NCBI RefSeq assembly: GCF_003312875.1 | Contig: NZ_CP015163.1 | Location: 8,742,001 to 8,806,000 of the forward strand | Source of the DNA: Amycolatopsis albispora | GTDB taxonomy: Bacteria > Actinomycetota > Actinomycetes > Mycobacteriales > Pseudonocardiaceae | Length of the DNA stretch: 64,000 bases | Direction of reading: 5' to 3' | In this document: piece after piece, positions 17,272 through 26,831 of the stretch | Position numbering within the stretch: the stretch's first letter is position 1 | Layout: the number at the start of each line of letters is the position of its first letter | Translations under genes and position numbers: made by a program | The notes under the pieces: generated by a model | Told to the model about the DNA's origin: nothing | The model's input: the letters and a program-made list of their open reading frames with translations, nothing else | The model's database searches: none

Positions 17272-17943
17272 ATGTTCGTTAGTTTCCGTCACATGAGGAA
17301 GATTTCCGCATTTCTGGCCGGCCTGGTGGCTTCGACCGGCCTCGTGCTGGCCGGGGCGCCCGCGGCGCAGGCTCAATCGTGTGCAGGCACCTACACGATC
17401 GTGGTGGGTGGCACCGGTGACAACAATTCCGCCGCGCCCTACTGGCACGGCAACATCAGCCAGCGCGTCGGTTATCCGGCGCAGCCGATCGGCATCAACG
17501 CGCGGCAGGGGGTGAACGAGCTCAACCGGCTGGTCCGCGACCACCGCAACGCCTGCCCTGGGCAGCACGTCAAGGCGATCGGCTTCTCGCTCGGCGCGGC
17601 CGTGGTGCACACCTGGGTGACCGAGAACTGGGAAACCTTCGACAACGTCAACGCCGTGCTGATCGCCGATCCCAAGCGGGCGGGCGACCCGGGCGCGCCC
17701 GGCGCCGCCGCGCACCCGGCCGTGGCGCCGGTGGCCGGCTTCCCGCTCGCGGGCGCCGACGACTTCTTCGGGAACGTGCCGGTGCTGACCCTGTGCACCG
17801 ACGACATCATCTGCGACGCCAACGCGGCGTCCGGGCTGCCGGGTTATCTGTGGGAAGGAAAGCACGGCAACTACAACTTCAACGTCGACACCTACGCGGA
17901 CGACGCCAGCGGCCAATGGTTCAACGGCGTCTTCTACCCCTGA
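17272..17943 (+). CDS. Secreted alpha/beta hydrolase of the PE-PPE / cutinase-like type
   Basis: 223 residues from ATG 17272, which has AGGA eight bases upstream; ATG 17293 is the alternative. A signal peptide is clear (RKISAFLAGLVASTGLVLAG followed by A-P-A-A-Q-A). The mature part begins with a cysteine-containing SCAGTYTIVVGGTGDNN and has the nucleophile motif AIGFSLGAAVVH (G-F-S-L-G) and a late EGKHGNYNF histidine. This is the serine hydrolase fold known from mycobacterial PE-PPE domains and cutinase relatives. Substrate is probably an ester or lipid outside the cell. It stands alone, with a palindromic repeat just after the stop. Confidence 0.78.
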   Translation: MFVSFRHMRKISAFLAGLVASTGLVLAGAPAAQAQSCAGTYTIVVGGTGDNNSAAPYWHGNISQRVGYPAQPIGINARQGVNELNRLVRDHRNACPGQHVKAIGFSLGAAVVHTWVTENWETFDNVNAVLIADPKRAGDPGAPGAAAHPAVAPVAGFPLAGADDFFGNVPVLTLCTDDIICDANAASGLPGYLWEGKHGNYNFNVDTYADDASGQWFNGVFYP

Positions 17944-17949
17944 TCCAGC

Positions 17950-18000
17950 ACACGAATGTGGCTTTCGGAGCGGAAAACGCCCCGAAAGCCACATTCGTGT
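17950..18000. repeat. Palindromic repeat, copy A (GACAC-like subtype)
   Basis: ACACGAATGTGGCTTTCGG (17950-17968) and its exact complement (17982-18000) form a 19-bp perfect stem, with a further imperfect inner stem around a GAAAA loop. It lies between the stops of two convergent genes, 7 bases from each, and could act as a bidirectional terminator. One of nine copies in the window. Confidence 0.9.
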
Positions 18001-18007
18001 CCGCCGG

Positions 18008-18451
18008 TCAGGTCCGATCGAGCACCACGACCGGGATTTCGCGGCGGCTGCGCGCGGCGTAGGTGTGGTAGACCGGCGCGAGCCCGGTCATCAGGCGCCA
18101 CAGGCGGTCCCGTTCCGCGCCCTCGGTGGTGCGGGCGCGGACGGTGAACCGCTCACCCAGGATCTGCACCTCGGCCTCCGGTTCGGCCACCAGGTTCAGG
18201 TACCACTGCGGATGCGTGTGCGTGATCGCCGAACCCGAGGCGACCAGCACGTAGCGGCCGTTCTCCTCACCGTAGAAGAGCCCGGTCCGGTAGCGGCGGC
18301 CGGATCGGCGTCCCCGGTGGGTGAGCACCAGGTTGGTCACCCCGCCCTCGCGGTAACCGCTCGCGCCGTCGGTCGCGAGGTAACGCCGCACGTGCTCGGC
18401 GACCGACGGATCGGGGCTGTCCGCCACCGGCGGCTGGGTTTCGGCTGACAT
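18008..18451 (-). CDS. Deazaflavin (F420)-dependent nitroreductase-like protein
   Basis: 147 residues of the DDN family. Family marks are LVLTHRGRRSGRRYRTGLF, the YVLVASGSAITHTHPQWYLN segment and the terminal REIPVVVLDRT. Known members use cofactor F420 to reduce nitro groups, quinones or other acceptors. Not every member has been shown to bind F420. It is monocistronic, with its stop next to palindromic repeat A and its start 73 bases from the stop of an oxidoreductase gene on the same strand. Confidence 0.85.
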   Translation of the reverse strand: MSAETQPPVADSPDPSVAEHVRRYLATDGASGYREGGVTNLVLTHRGRRSGRRYRTGLFYGEENGRYVLVASGSAITHTHPQWYLNLVAEPEAEVQILGERFTVRARTTEGAERDRLWRLMTGLAPVYHTYAARSRREIPVVVLDRT

Positions 18452-18524
18452 CGCTGGTTCCCGTCTGCTCGTTGCTGCTGACGGGAACCAGCCTGCGCCG
18501 ACCGGCTTTCGGTTTGCTTTCGGT

Positions 18525-19478
18525 CTACGGCACGAGCACGACCTTGCCGGTGGTGGCGCGGCTTTCCAGGGCCGCGTGCGCCGCCGCGGCTTCGGCGAGC
18601 GGGAAGGTGTGCACGGCGGGCACCAACTTGCCCTCGGCGGCGGCTGCCAGTGCCCGCACCTCGAACGCGGGTCCCTCGTCGAGCCGGTCGAGGATGTTCA
18701 GCAGTGCGTTCGTGGTGGTGATGCCGCGCGTGGCGGCCGGGCGGTACTCCTGCTGCGACGACGTGCCGATGGTGAGATACCGCCCGCCGTCGGCGATCAG
18801 GCTGTACGCGGCTTCGCCCTTCGAGCCGCCGACGCCGTCGAGCACAACGGTGACCACGCGGCCGTCGACGGCCTTCTCCCACCCGGGTTCGTTGTAGTCG
18901 AGCGCCAGGTCCGCGCCGAGCGCCCGCACGATCTCCACCTTGTCCGGACCACCCGCCGCGCCGATCACGGTGGCGCCGAGACCGCGCGCGTACTGCACGA
19001 GCAACTGCCCGATGCCACCCGCCGCCGACGTGATCAGCACGGTGTCGTCGCCGGTCAGCTGGGCGACGTCCAGGAACTGGAGCGCGGTGGTCCCGGTGAC
19101 CACCATGGCGACCGCGGCTTCGTACCCGAGATCGTCCGGGATCCGGTGCAGCGCGGGCACTTCGGCGACCACCAGCTCCGCGTAACCGCCCGGCTGGCTC
19201 GCGGAAACGACCACCCGCGCGCCCAGCCACGAGGGGTCCACGTCCGGCCCGACCGACTCCACCTCACCCGCCACCTCACCGCCGAAAATGGCCGGGAGTT
19301 CGGGCGGGGGCGGCGCCAGTTCGGTCTGCTTGCCGGTGCGCATCACCGTTTCGATGAAGTGGACACCGGCCGCGCGGACCGCGATCCGCACCTGGCCCGG
19401 CCCCGGTTCGGGATCGGGCACCCGCTGGTAGGTGAGGTTCGTGGCGGGCCCGTAGGCGTGGAGGACGACTGCGTGCAT
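18525..19478 (-). CDS. NADPH:quinone oxidoreductase-type MDR protein
   Basis: About 317 residues of the zinc-free medium-chain dehydrogenase family. The N-terminal GroES-like domain starts MHAVVLHAYGPATNLTYQRV and the Rossmann domain carries VLITSAAGGIGQLLVQYARG and GAAGGPDKVEIVRALGAD. There are no zinc-ligand cysteines. It should reduce quinones or enones with NADPH. ATG 19478 is chosen because homologues start at M-H-A-V-V. It is divergent from a VOC gene with 67 bases between. Confidence 0.87.
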   Translation of the reverse strand: MHAVVLHAYGPATNLTYQRVPDPEPGPGQVRIAVRAAGVHFIETVMRTGKQTELAPPPPELPAIFGGEVAGEVESVGPDVDPSWLGARVVVSASQPGGYAELVVAEVPALHRIPDDLGYEAAVAMVVTGTTALQFLDVAQLTGDDTVLITSAAGGIGQLLVQYARGLGATVIGAAGGPDKVEIVRALGADLALDYNEPGWEKAVDGRVVTVVLDGVGGSKGEAAYSLIADGGRYLTIGTSSQQEYRPAATRGITTTNALLNILDRLDEGPAFEVRALAAAAEGKLVPAVHTFPLAEAAAAHAALESRATTGKVVLVP

Positions 19479-19545
19479 GCCCCCAGTCGACAACCTCAAC
19501 CAAGGTTCAAGTCAAGGCGGTGGCCGGATCTGGTTCACTGGGCCC

Positions 19546-19893
19546 ATGGCCGTGCGTCGTGTGATGCCCATCGTCCACTCCGAAAAGGAGCGGGAAAACC
19601 GCGAGTTCTACGGGATCCTCGGGCTCGAGGAGGTGATGAACCACGGCTGGATCATGACGCTGGCGCCGCCGGGCAATCCCGGTGCGCAGCTCAGCTTCAT
19701 CACCGCGGACCAGACCGCGCCGGTGAACCCGGACGTCAGCATCGAAGTGGACGATGTGGACGCCGCCTATGCCGGATTCCAGGCCAGTGGCGCGGAAATC
19801 GTCCACCCGCTGCGGGATGAGGAGTGGGGTGTGCGGCGGTTCTTCGTGCGCGACCCCAGCGGCCGCGTGGTGAACGTGCTCAGCCACCGCTGA
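19546..19893 (+). CDS. VOC family protein
   Basis: 115 residues, one VOC module. It starts RVMPIVHSEKERENREFYGI and continues G-L-E-E-V-M, with the DVSIEVDDVDAAYAGFQ helix and the end strand FFVRDPSGRVVNVLSH. Probably a binding or detoxifying protein; metal site not certain. No obvious ribosome site, so it may be leaderless or start near GGGCCC. It ends 41 bases before the convergent argG. Confidence 0.8.
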   Translation: MAVRRVMPIVHSEKERENREFYGILGLEEVMNHGWIMTLAPPGNPGAQLSFITADQTAPVNPDVSIEVDDVDAAYAGFQASGAEIVHPLRDEEWGVRRFFVRDPSGRVVNVLSHR

Positions 19894-19934
19894 CCCGCGC
19901 CACGCCACCACGGCGAAGCGCGGGTCAACGGGGA

Positions 19935-21413
<1,479 letters not shown>

Positions 21414-21442
21414 AAATCCGGGGTCGGGGTGGCGCCGGGGTC

Positions 21443-21497
21443 GGACACAAATGTGGCTTTCGGGGCGTTTTCCGCTCCGAAAGCCACATTCGTGTCC
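21443..21497. repeat. Palindromic repeat, copy B (GACAC subtype)
   Basis: Arms 21443-21463 and 21477-21497 are 21-bp inverted repeats with one mismatch (A for G at the fourth base before the core), loop 13 bases. It lies upstream of argG and about 40 bases from copy C. Confidence 0.9.
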
Positions 21498-21537
21498 ATC
21501 GGCAGCGGGCCCGGCGGCTCGGGCGGGCGGCGCGGGT

Positions 21538-21590
21538 GTCACGAAAGCCACATTCGAGACGGCGAACGTCCCGAAAGCCACATTCGTGAC
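21538..21590. repeat. Palindromic repeat, copy C (GTCAC subtype, one core inverted)
   Basis: The outer GTCAC (21538-21542) and GTGAC (21586-21590) and the inner GAGACG / CGTCCC are inverted as in other copies. The 13-base core is GAAAGCCACATTC in both arms (21543-21555 and 21573-21585), so it is a direct repeat instead of inverted. One core has been flipped in place. Confidence 0.85.
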
Positions 21591-21595
21591 GTGGG

Positions 21596-22024
21596 TCAGC
21601 GGCGCCAGCCGGCGTAGGTGAGGGTCAGGCCCATCACCGCGAGGCAGCCGAAGAACACGCGCGCCACCAGCAAGCCGGTCGGCGACAGCATGGTCGCGTC
21701 CACCGCCGACGAGAGCGTGTCCGGCACGGCGATCAGCAGGAAGCCCCGGATCGCGACGAACCAGCCGAACAGCGAGATGGTGACCGCGAGCGGGCCCCGC
21801 CAGTTGCGGTGGAGGCCGATGATCACCAGGCCCGCGCCCAGCATCAGCGCGCCGAGCATCAGCACCGGCACCGGGTCGGCGAACAGCTCGGTGGTCAGTC
21901 CCTGCAACGAAGGCAGCCGGATCGCGTAGATCGTGGTGAACACCGCGACGTACGGGCCGATGACGCGGGCGAACGCGCGGGTGCGGCGCTGGGCGTCGAG
22001 AGCGGTGGTGGCCGTGCTGGTCAT
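21596..22024 (-). CDS. Small membrane protein, four helices
   Basis: 142 residues with four predicted membrane helices (around VIGPYVAVFTTIYAIR, VLMLGALMLGAGLVII, LAVTISLFGWFVAIRGFLL and LLVARVFFGCLAVMGLTL). I do not recognise a family with a known role; it resembles DUF4345-like proteins. It lies 9 bases downstream of the TetR gene on the same strand, so it is co-transcribed with it and probably part of its regulon. Repeats B and C follow the stop. Confidence 0.65.
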   Translation of the reverse strand: MTSTATTALDAQRRTRAFARVIGPYVAVFTTIYAIRLPSLQGLTTELFADPVPVLMLGALMLGAGLVIIGLHRNWRGPLAVTISLFGWFVAIRGFLLIAVPDTLSSAVDATMLSPTGLLVARVFFGCLAVMGLTLTYAGWRR

Positions 22025-22033
22025 GGTGGTCTC

Positions 22034-22606
22034 CTAACTCGGCCGGTAACCGGCCTGGTGGCAGATGGAACGCAGGTAGCGCTCGGTTTCGGCGGCCGTC
22101 GTGGTGTCCGGCCGGGTGGCCAGGTGCTGCCAGGTGGCGCCGGTCAGCAGGTCCAGCAGCACGGCCGGATCGGTGTCGGCGGGCAGCTCACCGCGGTCGC
22201 GTGCCTGCTCCAGCACGGCCCGCCGGGCGTCGTCGCGGTGGTGCCCGAGCTGGTTCTGGTAGACGGCCGCGAGTTCGGGGTAGTCCTCGATCGCGCCGTA
22301 CAGCCGCCGCAGGAGGCGGCGCTGCGACGGGTCCGCGAGCACGCTGGCCCACGCGGTGAGCAGGTGCTCGAGGTCGCGGATTTCCGGTTTCCGCGGCGGA
22401 TTCCCGTACGCCGCCTCGACGGTGGCCAGCAGCAACCGCGCTTTGTCGGGGAACCGCCGGTACACCGTCGCCCTGGTGACGCCGGCGCGCCGGGCGACCT
22501 GCTCGATGCTGAACGCCTCCGCGCCACGTTCGAGGAACAGTTCCAGTCCGGCGGCCAGGATCGCCGCGTCGGCTTCCCGGCTCCGGGGACGGCCAGCCGT
22601 GCTCAT
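22034..22606 (-). CDS. TetR family regulator
   Basis: 190 residues from ATG 22606. The N-terminal helix-turn-helix is ILAAGLELFLERGAEAFSIE with QVARRAGVTRATVYRRFPDK, followed by a C-terminal TetR_C ligand domain. The frame remains open further upstream, but the added residues pass through the operator and look non-coding. It is divergent from a phosphotransferase gene. A perfect 29-base palindrome lies in the gap, so it should control the membrane gene, itself and the phosphotransferase. Confidence 0.88.
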   Translation of the reverse strand: MSTAGRPRSREADAAILAAGLELFLERGAEAFSIEQVARRAGVTRATVYRRFPDKARLLLATVEAAYGNPPRKPEIRDLEHLLTAWASVLADPSQRRLLRRLYGAIEDYPELAAVYQNQLGHHRDDARRAVLEQARDRGELPADTDPAVLLDLLTGATWQHLATRPDTTTAAETERYLRSICHQAGYRPS

Positions 22607-22611
22607 GGCAA

Positions 22612-22640
22612 TTACAATACAGTGCTGCTCTGTATTGTAA
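22612..22640. promoter_or_regulatory. Perfect TetR operator
   Basis: TTACAATACAG and CTGTATTGTAA are perfect 11-bp arms with the 7-base centre TGCTGCT. It begins 6 bases upstream of the TetR start codon. It is strikingly AT-rich for this DNA. Confidence 0.85.
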
Positions 22641-22691
22641 AGGCGGTAAATCCGTTGCCTCCGCCCGCATGTGGCCGAGATCATCGCGGGC

Positions 22692-23585
22692 ATGCCAGAA
22701 GACGGCCGTGCCGGAATCGACGCCGCGCTGGTGCGGCGCCTGATCGCCGCCCAGTTCCCCCAGTGGCGTCACCTGCCGGTGACCCCGGTCGAGGTCGACG
22801 GCTGGGACAACCGGACCTACCGCCTCGGCGACGAGTTGACCGTCCGCCTGCCGACCGCCGCCGGGTACGTGCCCGCGGTGGACAAGGAGAACGAGTGGCT
22901 GCCACGCCTGGCGCCCGGCCTGCCGTTGGCCGTGCCGTCGATCCTGGGCCGCGGTGAGCCGGGGGAGGGCTATCCGTTCCCGTGGTCGGTTCGCGGCTGG
23001 CTGCCCGGTGAGACCGCGGTGCCCGAGCGCATCGGCGACCTGTCCTCGTTCGCGCTCGCGGTGGCCGAATTCATCCTGGCGCTGCAGCGCTGCGACACCA
23101 CCGGCGGGCCGCTGGCCGGGGCGCACTCCTTCTACCGGGGCGCCTCACCCGGCCACTACGACGAGGACACCCGCCGCTATCTGTCCATACTGGACGGTCA
23201 CATCGACACCGCGAAGGCTGCCAGGGTCTGGGAAGCCGCGCTGGAAGCCCGGCACACCGGTCCGCCGGTGTGGTTCCACGGCGATCTCGCCTACGGGAAC
23301 CTGCTGATGGAGAACGGAAAGCTCACCGCCGTCATAGACTTCGGCACTTCGGGCGTCGGCGATCCGGCCTGCGACCTCGTGCTCGCGTGGACGATGCTCG
23401 ACGACCACAGCCGCGAGGTGTTCCGCGAAGCCGTCGCGCAGGACGAAGGCACCTGGGCACGGGCCCGCGGCTGGGCGCTGTGGAAGGCGATGCTGACGCT
23501 GGCCAAGGACCTCGGTCGGGCCGACCAGCGCGAGGTGATCGAGCGGGTGCTCGCCTGGGAGCCTAGGACTGCATCGGGCTCATGA
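22692..23585 (+). CDS. Aminoglycoside-phosphotransferase-fold kinase
   Basis: 297 residues from ATG 22692 (GTG 22671 possible). The APH fold is shown by the catalytic loop VWFHGDLAYGNLL (H-G-D...N) and the metal-binding VIDFGTSGVGDPACDL. The N-terminal part has DGWDNRTYRLGDELTVRLP, matching the nucleotide-binding lobe. Close relatives are usually called macrolide or aminoglycoside 2'-phosphotransferase-like without proof. Substrate unknown. It is divergent from, and probably regulated by, the TetR protein at the shared operator. Its 3' end overlaps the convergent GT39 gene by 23 bases. Confidence 0.82.
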   Translation: MPEDGRAGIDAALVRRLIAAQFPQWRHLPVTPVEVDGWDNRTYRLGDELTVRLPTAAGYVPAVDKENEWLPRLAPGLPLAVPSILGRGEPGEGYPFPWSVRGWLPGETAVPERIGDLSSFALAVAEFILALQRCDTTGGPLAGAHSFYRGASPGHYDEDTRRYLSILDGHIDTAKAARVWEAALEARHTGPPVWFHGDLAYGNLLMENGKLTAVIDFGTSGVGDPACDLVLAWTMLDDHSREVFREAVAQDEGTWARARGWALWKAMLTLAKDLGRADQREVIERVLAWEPRTASGS

Positions 23586-25167
23586 ACTGCCAGGTCTCGG
23601 CCCACGAGCGCAGCGGGCCGCGGCAGATGAACACGGCCTGGCCCTGCGTGCCGTTGTTGATCTGCTCGCCGTTGTCCACCAGCGTCACCGCCTTGACCTC
23701 GGAGAACAGGCCTTCGGCGTGTTCGGGGGAGAAGCCGACGACGATCGCGGTGGTGGCCGATTCGGGCGGGCTGCCGAAGTACCAGTACCCGCGGTGCGGG
23801 CTGTGCACCTCGGGCAGGCCGCGTTCCGGGCCGTACTCGTCGAGCGCGCTGGCCTGCCAGTAGTGCCCGGCGAGCACGGTGGTGGTGGCGCGCTCGGCCT
23901 CCGGCACCGCGAGATAGGCGCGTTCCACCGCGTCCACCATGTGCGGCCAGCCGAACTCCTCCAGCTGCATGTTGGCCGGGCTGAACGGCTGGTTCGCGAA
24001 GTGCGACAGCGGCCAGATCGGCGGCCCGCTCGGCAGGCCCCACAGCATCAGCGCGCCGCACACCGCGTAGATCGGCCCGGCGATCCAGCGCACCTGCGCG
24101 CGCTTCGGACGGCGTTGCTCGATGACCACCGCCGCGGCGGCCCAGCACACCACGAACAGGCCCGCCATGTAGAACGGCCGCCCGTCGTTGTACCAGAACA
24201 CCGCGATGATGCCCGCCGCGGCGAGGCCGTAGAAGCGGAACGGCCGCAGTGTCGGCGCGAACAGCAGGGAGAGCACCCCGATGCACAGCAGCACCGCGCC
24301 CAGCGGCCCGGCGACGTAGGCGAAGGCGACCGGCAGGAAGGTCAGCTTGCCACCGCCCTCCGCCTCGATCTCCTTGGCCACCACCTCGGTCATCGCCGCC
24401 TGCGGCCAGTCGTGGGCGCGCTGCCAGAGCAGGAACGGCACCGCCACCGCCGCGGCGACGACCGCGCCGAGCCACAGCTGCTTCTTCAGCAGCATCCTGC
24501 GCGGCCCGAGCAGCAGCACCGCGATCGCGACGCCGATCCAGAACACCGCCAGCATGACCTTGGCCTGCAGGCCGACCGCGGTGACCAGCGCGGCGTAGAG
24601 CAGCAGCCGGTCGTCGCGCTTGCGGACCCAGCGCAGCACCAGCCAGCCGGTCAGCGTCCAGAAGAACGAGTCGAAGGACTGGGTGGACAGCGTGTGCCCG
24701 GCGCCGTACATGAAGAACGGCGAGACGGCGAAAACCCCGGCGGTGAGCAGCTGCGCCAGCCTGCCGCCGCCGAGTTCCCTGGCGATCAGCGCGCACAGGT
24801 ACACCCCGGCGACCACCAGCGCGATGATCGGCAGCCGGGTGCCGACCACCGACGAGCCGAACAGTAGGTCCATCGCGCGGGCGACCAGCGGGACCAGCGG
24901 CGGCTGGTCGGCCAGTCCGCTGTCCAGGTGCCGCCCGGCGGCCCGGAAGTACAGCTCGTCACCGAAGAACCCGTAGCGCCAGCTGGTGCCGAGCAGCAGG
25001 GCCGCGACCGCGCCGGCGATCACCGAAACCGGCCGCCAGGCCAGCTCCGGTACCTTGGCGAGCGCCGGTTCCGACGGCCGTTCCGCTACCGCGCTGGTCT
25101 GCAAAAGATTCTCCGAAACTGCTCCGATGTCGACAACCAAGGCTGCCACAACACCGGAACGCGGCAC
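23563..25167 (-). CDS. GT39-type membrane glycosyltransferase / mannosyltransferase-like
   Basis: Up to 534 residues. About a dozen membrane helices follow an N-terminal cytoplasmic tail. The first outer loop has YGFFGDELYFRAAGRHLDSG and QPPLVPL, the acidic motif and Q-P-P-L signature of the PMT_2/ArnT-like glycosyltransferases that use lipid-linked sugars. A ~130-residue soluble C-terminal part (from about GWPHMVDAVERAY) follows. Such actinobacterial proteins are of unknown acceptor. The start is uncertain: GTG 25167 or a later GTG at 25146. No sugar-nucleotide genes lie nearby. Confidence 0.8.
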   Translation of the reverse strand: MPRSGVVAALVVDIGAVSENLLQTSAVAERPSEPALAKVPELAWRPVSVIAGAVAALLLGTSWRYGFFGDELYFRAAGRHLDSGLADQPPLVPLVARAMDLLFGSSVVGTRLPIIALVVAGVYLCALIARELGGGRLAQLLTAGVFAVSPFFMYGAGHTLSTQSFDSFFWTLTGWLVLRWVRKRDDRLLLYAALVTAVGLQAKVMLAVFWIGVAIAVLLLGPRRMLLKKQLWLGAVVAAAVAVPFLLWQRAHDWPQAAMTEVVAKEIEAEGGGKLTFLPVAFAYVAGPLGAVLLCIGVLSLLFAPTLRPFRFYGLAAAGIIAVFWYNDGRPFYMAGLFVVCWAAAAVVIEQRRPKRAQVRWIAGPIYAVCGALMLWGLPSGPPIWPLSHFANQPFSPANMQLEEFGWPHMVDAVERAYLAVPEAERATTTVLAGHYWQASALDEYGPERGLPEVHSPHRGYWYFGSPPESATTAIVVGFSPEHAEGLFSEVKAVTLVDNGEQINNGTQGQAVFICRGPLRSWAETWQFMSPMQS

Positions 25168-25182
25168 TGGCCAGGCCCCGGC

Positions 25183-25437
25183 TCAGTCCTCGCCACCCGA
25201 CCAGTGGTGCAGGTAGGACAGCACAAAGCCGAGCAGCCCGGTCACCGCGGCGGCGGTGGTCATCGGCACGGCGAGCACCCCGGCCACGCCTTCGACCAGC
25301 GTGCCGTCGCCCACCACGATCCCGGCGGCCTGGCCCAGCACGAGGACCACCCCGAGCACCAGGAACACCACCAGCCCGACCTTGAACACCGGCATCGTGA
25401 CGCGCTTGAGCAGGGTGCGAGTACGCGATTCGGACAT
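25183..25437 (-). CDS. Small two-helix membrane protein next to TRAP-like permease
   Basis: 84 residues from ATG 25437, with two membrane helices (VFKVGLVVFLVLGVVLVLGQ and AVPMTTAAAVTGLLGFVLSY). It is 14 bases downstream of the DctM-like permease gene and surely in its operon. It is much smaller than a normal four-helix DctQ subunit (~160 residues). It could be a reduced small subunit of the transporter; this is an inference from position and topology. Confidence 0.6.
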   Translation of the reverse strand: MSESRTRTLLKRVTMPVFKVGLVVFLVLGVVLVLGQAAGIVVGDGTLVEGVAGVLAVPMTTAAAVTGLLGFVLSYLHHWSGGED

Positions 25438-25451
25438 GACAGCCTCCAGGG

Positions 25452-26798
25452 TCAGGCGAAGACGGGCAGCAGGCCGACGGCCACCAGCACGCCGATCACC
25501 AGCACGGGCAGCACGAACCAGAGGATCAGCCGGACGAACATCCGCGCCGGGTCCACCCCGGCGATGCCGCTGGCGATGTAGATCGGCGCCGCACCCGGCG
25601 GTGACGCGCCCTCGGTGGAGGCGAAGATCAGGATGGCCACCGCCGCCGCGACCGGGTGCACCCCGGCCGCCACCAGCGCGCTGAAGCTGACCCCGCCGAC
25701 CGCGGCGATGGTCGCGGTGCCGGTCAGCGGCGCGGAGACGATCACGATCAGCAGGCCGACCAGCGTGGCGATGACCACCGCCGGCGCGTCGATCCGCTCC
25801 ATCAGCCCGGTCAGCTCGGCGACCAGGCCGAGTTCGCCGAGGCAGGCCGCCGCGGCGAAGGCGAAGAACAGGGTGGCGCCGATGATCGCGTACCTCGGTG
25901 CCATCGCGGCGAGCAGCTCGTTCCAGCCGCGGCCGGTGCGCGGCAGCCGCCGCCAGGCCACCAGCAGCGTGCTGATGATCATCAGCACCGGGATCCAGAC
26001 CACGATGCTGATCTCGCCGGCGGCGTCCTCGCCGATCCAGCCTTCGAGCAGCTTCTGCCCGGTTTCGACGGTGAGGAACACCGGGATCGCGATGCCCGCG
26101 TAGACCAGCAGCGAGGTCCAGCCCTGCCGCCACGCCGTGCGGAACGGCAGGATGCCCTCCGGCTCGACCCGGCCGATCCGGTGCCGCCGCACCCAGATGA
26201 ACACCACCAGGAACCGGTAGAGCACCGTCCACAAACCACCGGCGAAGGCACCGGCGAGCAGCTGGTCGGCGCTGAGCACCGGCGCCACCGCGGCCGAGCC
26301 GAGCAGCAGGAACATCGACGAGCTGGGCGGGATCGAGATGCCCAGCCCGGCGTTGCCCGCGACCAGGCTGGCCGCCAGGTCCGGCCGCCACTTCGACCGG
26401 ACCATCCACGGAATGGTCACCGAGCCGACCGAGGCGGCGATGCCCGATCCGGACCCGGCCGGGCCGCCGAGCAGCGCGGACGCGGCCGTCGAGACGTACC
26501 CGGAACCACCGCGCATCCGCCCGAACACCGCGTTGAGCAGGGTGACCTGGCGATCGATCAGGCCCAGCTCGGTGAGCAGGTAGCCCATGAAGACAAAGGC
26601 GAGCGCGGCGAACACGACCTCTTCGGCGGCGGCGTCGGCGATGCCGGCCCCGGCCAGCGAGAGCGCGTCGGTCCCGCCGAACAGGCAGACCACCACGAAG
26701 CCCAGCACCATGGCCTCGCCGATGTTGCGCTTGAGGACCGCGTTCCAGACCACGATGACGGCGATGTAGGTGATCAGCGCCCAGACGGCGACGCCCAT
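25452..26798 (-). CDS. TRAP-type (DctM) large permease
   Basis: 448 residues and about twelve membrane helices. DctM-family marks are GGPAGSGSGIAASVGSVTIP, GNAGLGISIPPSSSMFLL and a second repeat with SAPLTGTATIAAVGGVSFSA and ASTEGASPPGAAPIY. The family moves C4-dicarboxylates and other organic acids with sodium, normally with a periplasmic DctP protein. No DctP gene is in the cluster. The downstream lyase and CoA-transferase suggest the substrate is a hydroxy-dicarboxylate. First membrane gene of the operon after the lyase gene. Confidence 0.85.
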   Translation of the reverse strand: MGVAVWALITYIAVIVVWNAVLKRNIGEAMVLGFVVVCLFGGTDALSLAGAGIADAAAEEVVFAALAFVFMGYLLTELGLIDRQVTLLNAVFGRMRGGSGYVSTAASALLGGPAGSGSGIAASVGSVTIPWMVRSKWRPDLAASLVAGNAGLGISIPPSSSMFLLLGSAAVAPVLSADQLLAGAFAGGLWTVLYRFLVVFIWVRRHRIGRVEPEGILPFRTAWRQGWTSLLVYAGIAIPVFLTVETGQKLLEGWIGEDAAGEISIVVWIPVLMIISTLLVAWRRLPRTGRGWNELLAAMAPRYAIIGATLFFAFAAAACLGELGLVAELTGLMERIDAPAVVIATLVGLLIVIVSAPLTGTATIAAVGGVSFSALVAAGVHPVAAAVAILIFASTEGASPPGAAPIYIASGIAGVDPARMFVRLILWFVLPVLVIGVLVAVGLLPVFA

Positions 26799-26831
26799 GA
26801 GGTACTCCTTTGTATCGAGGGCGTGGAAGTG

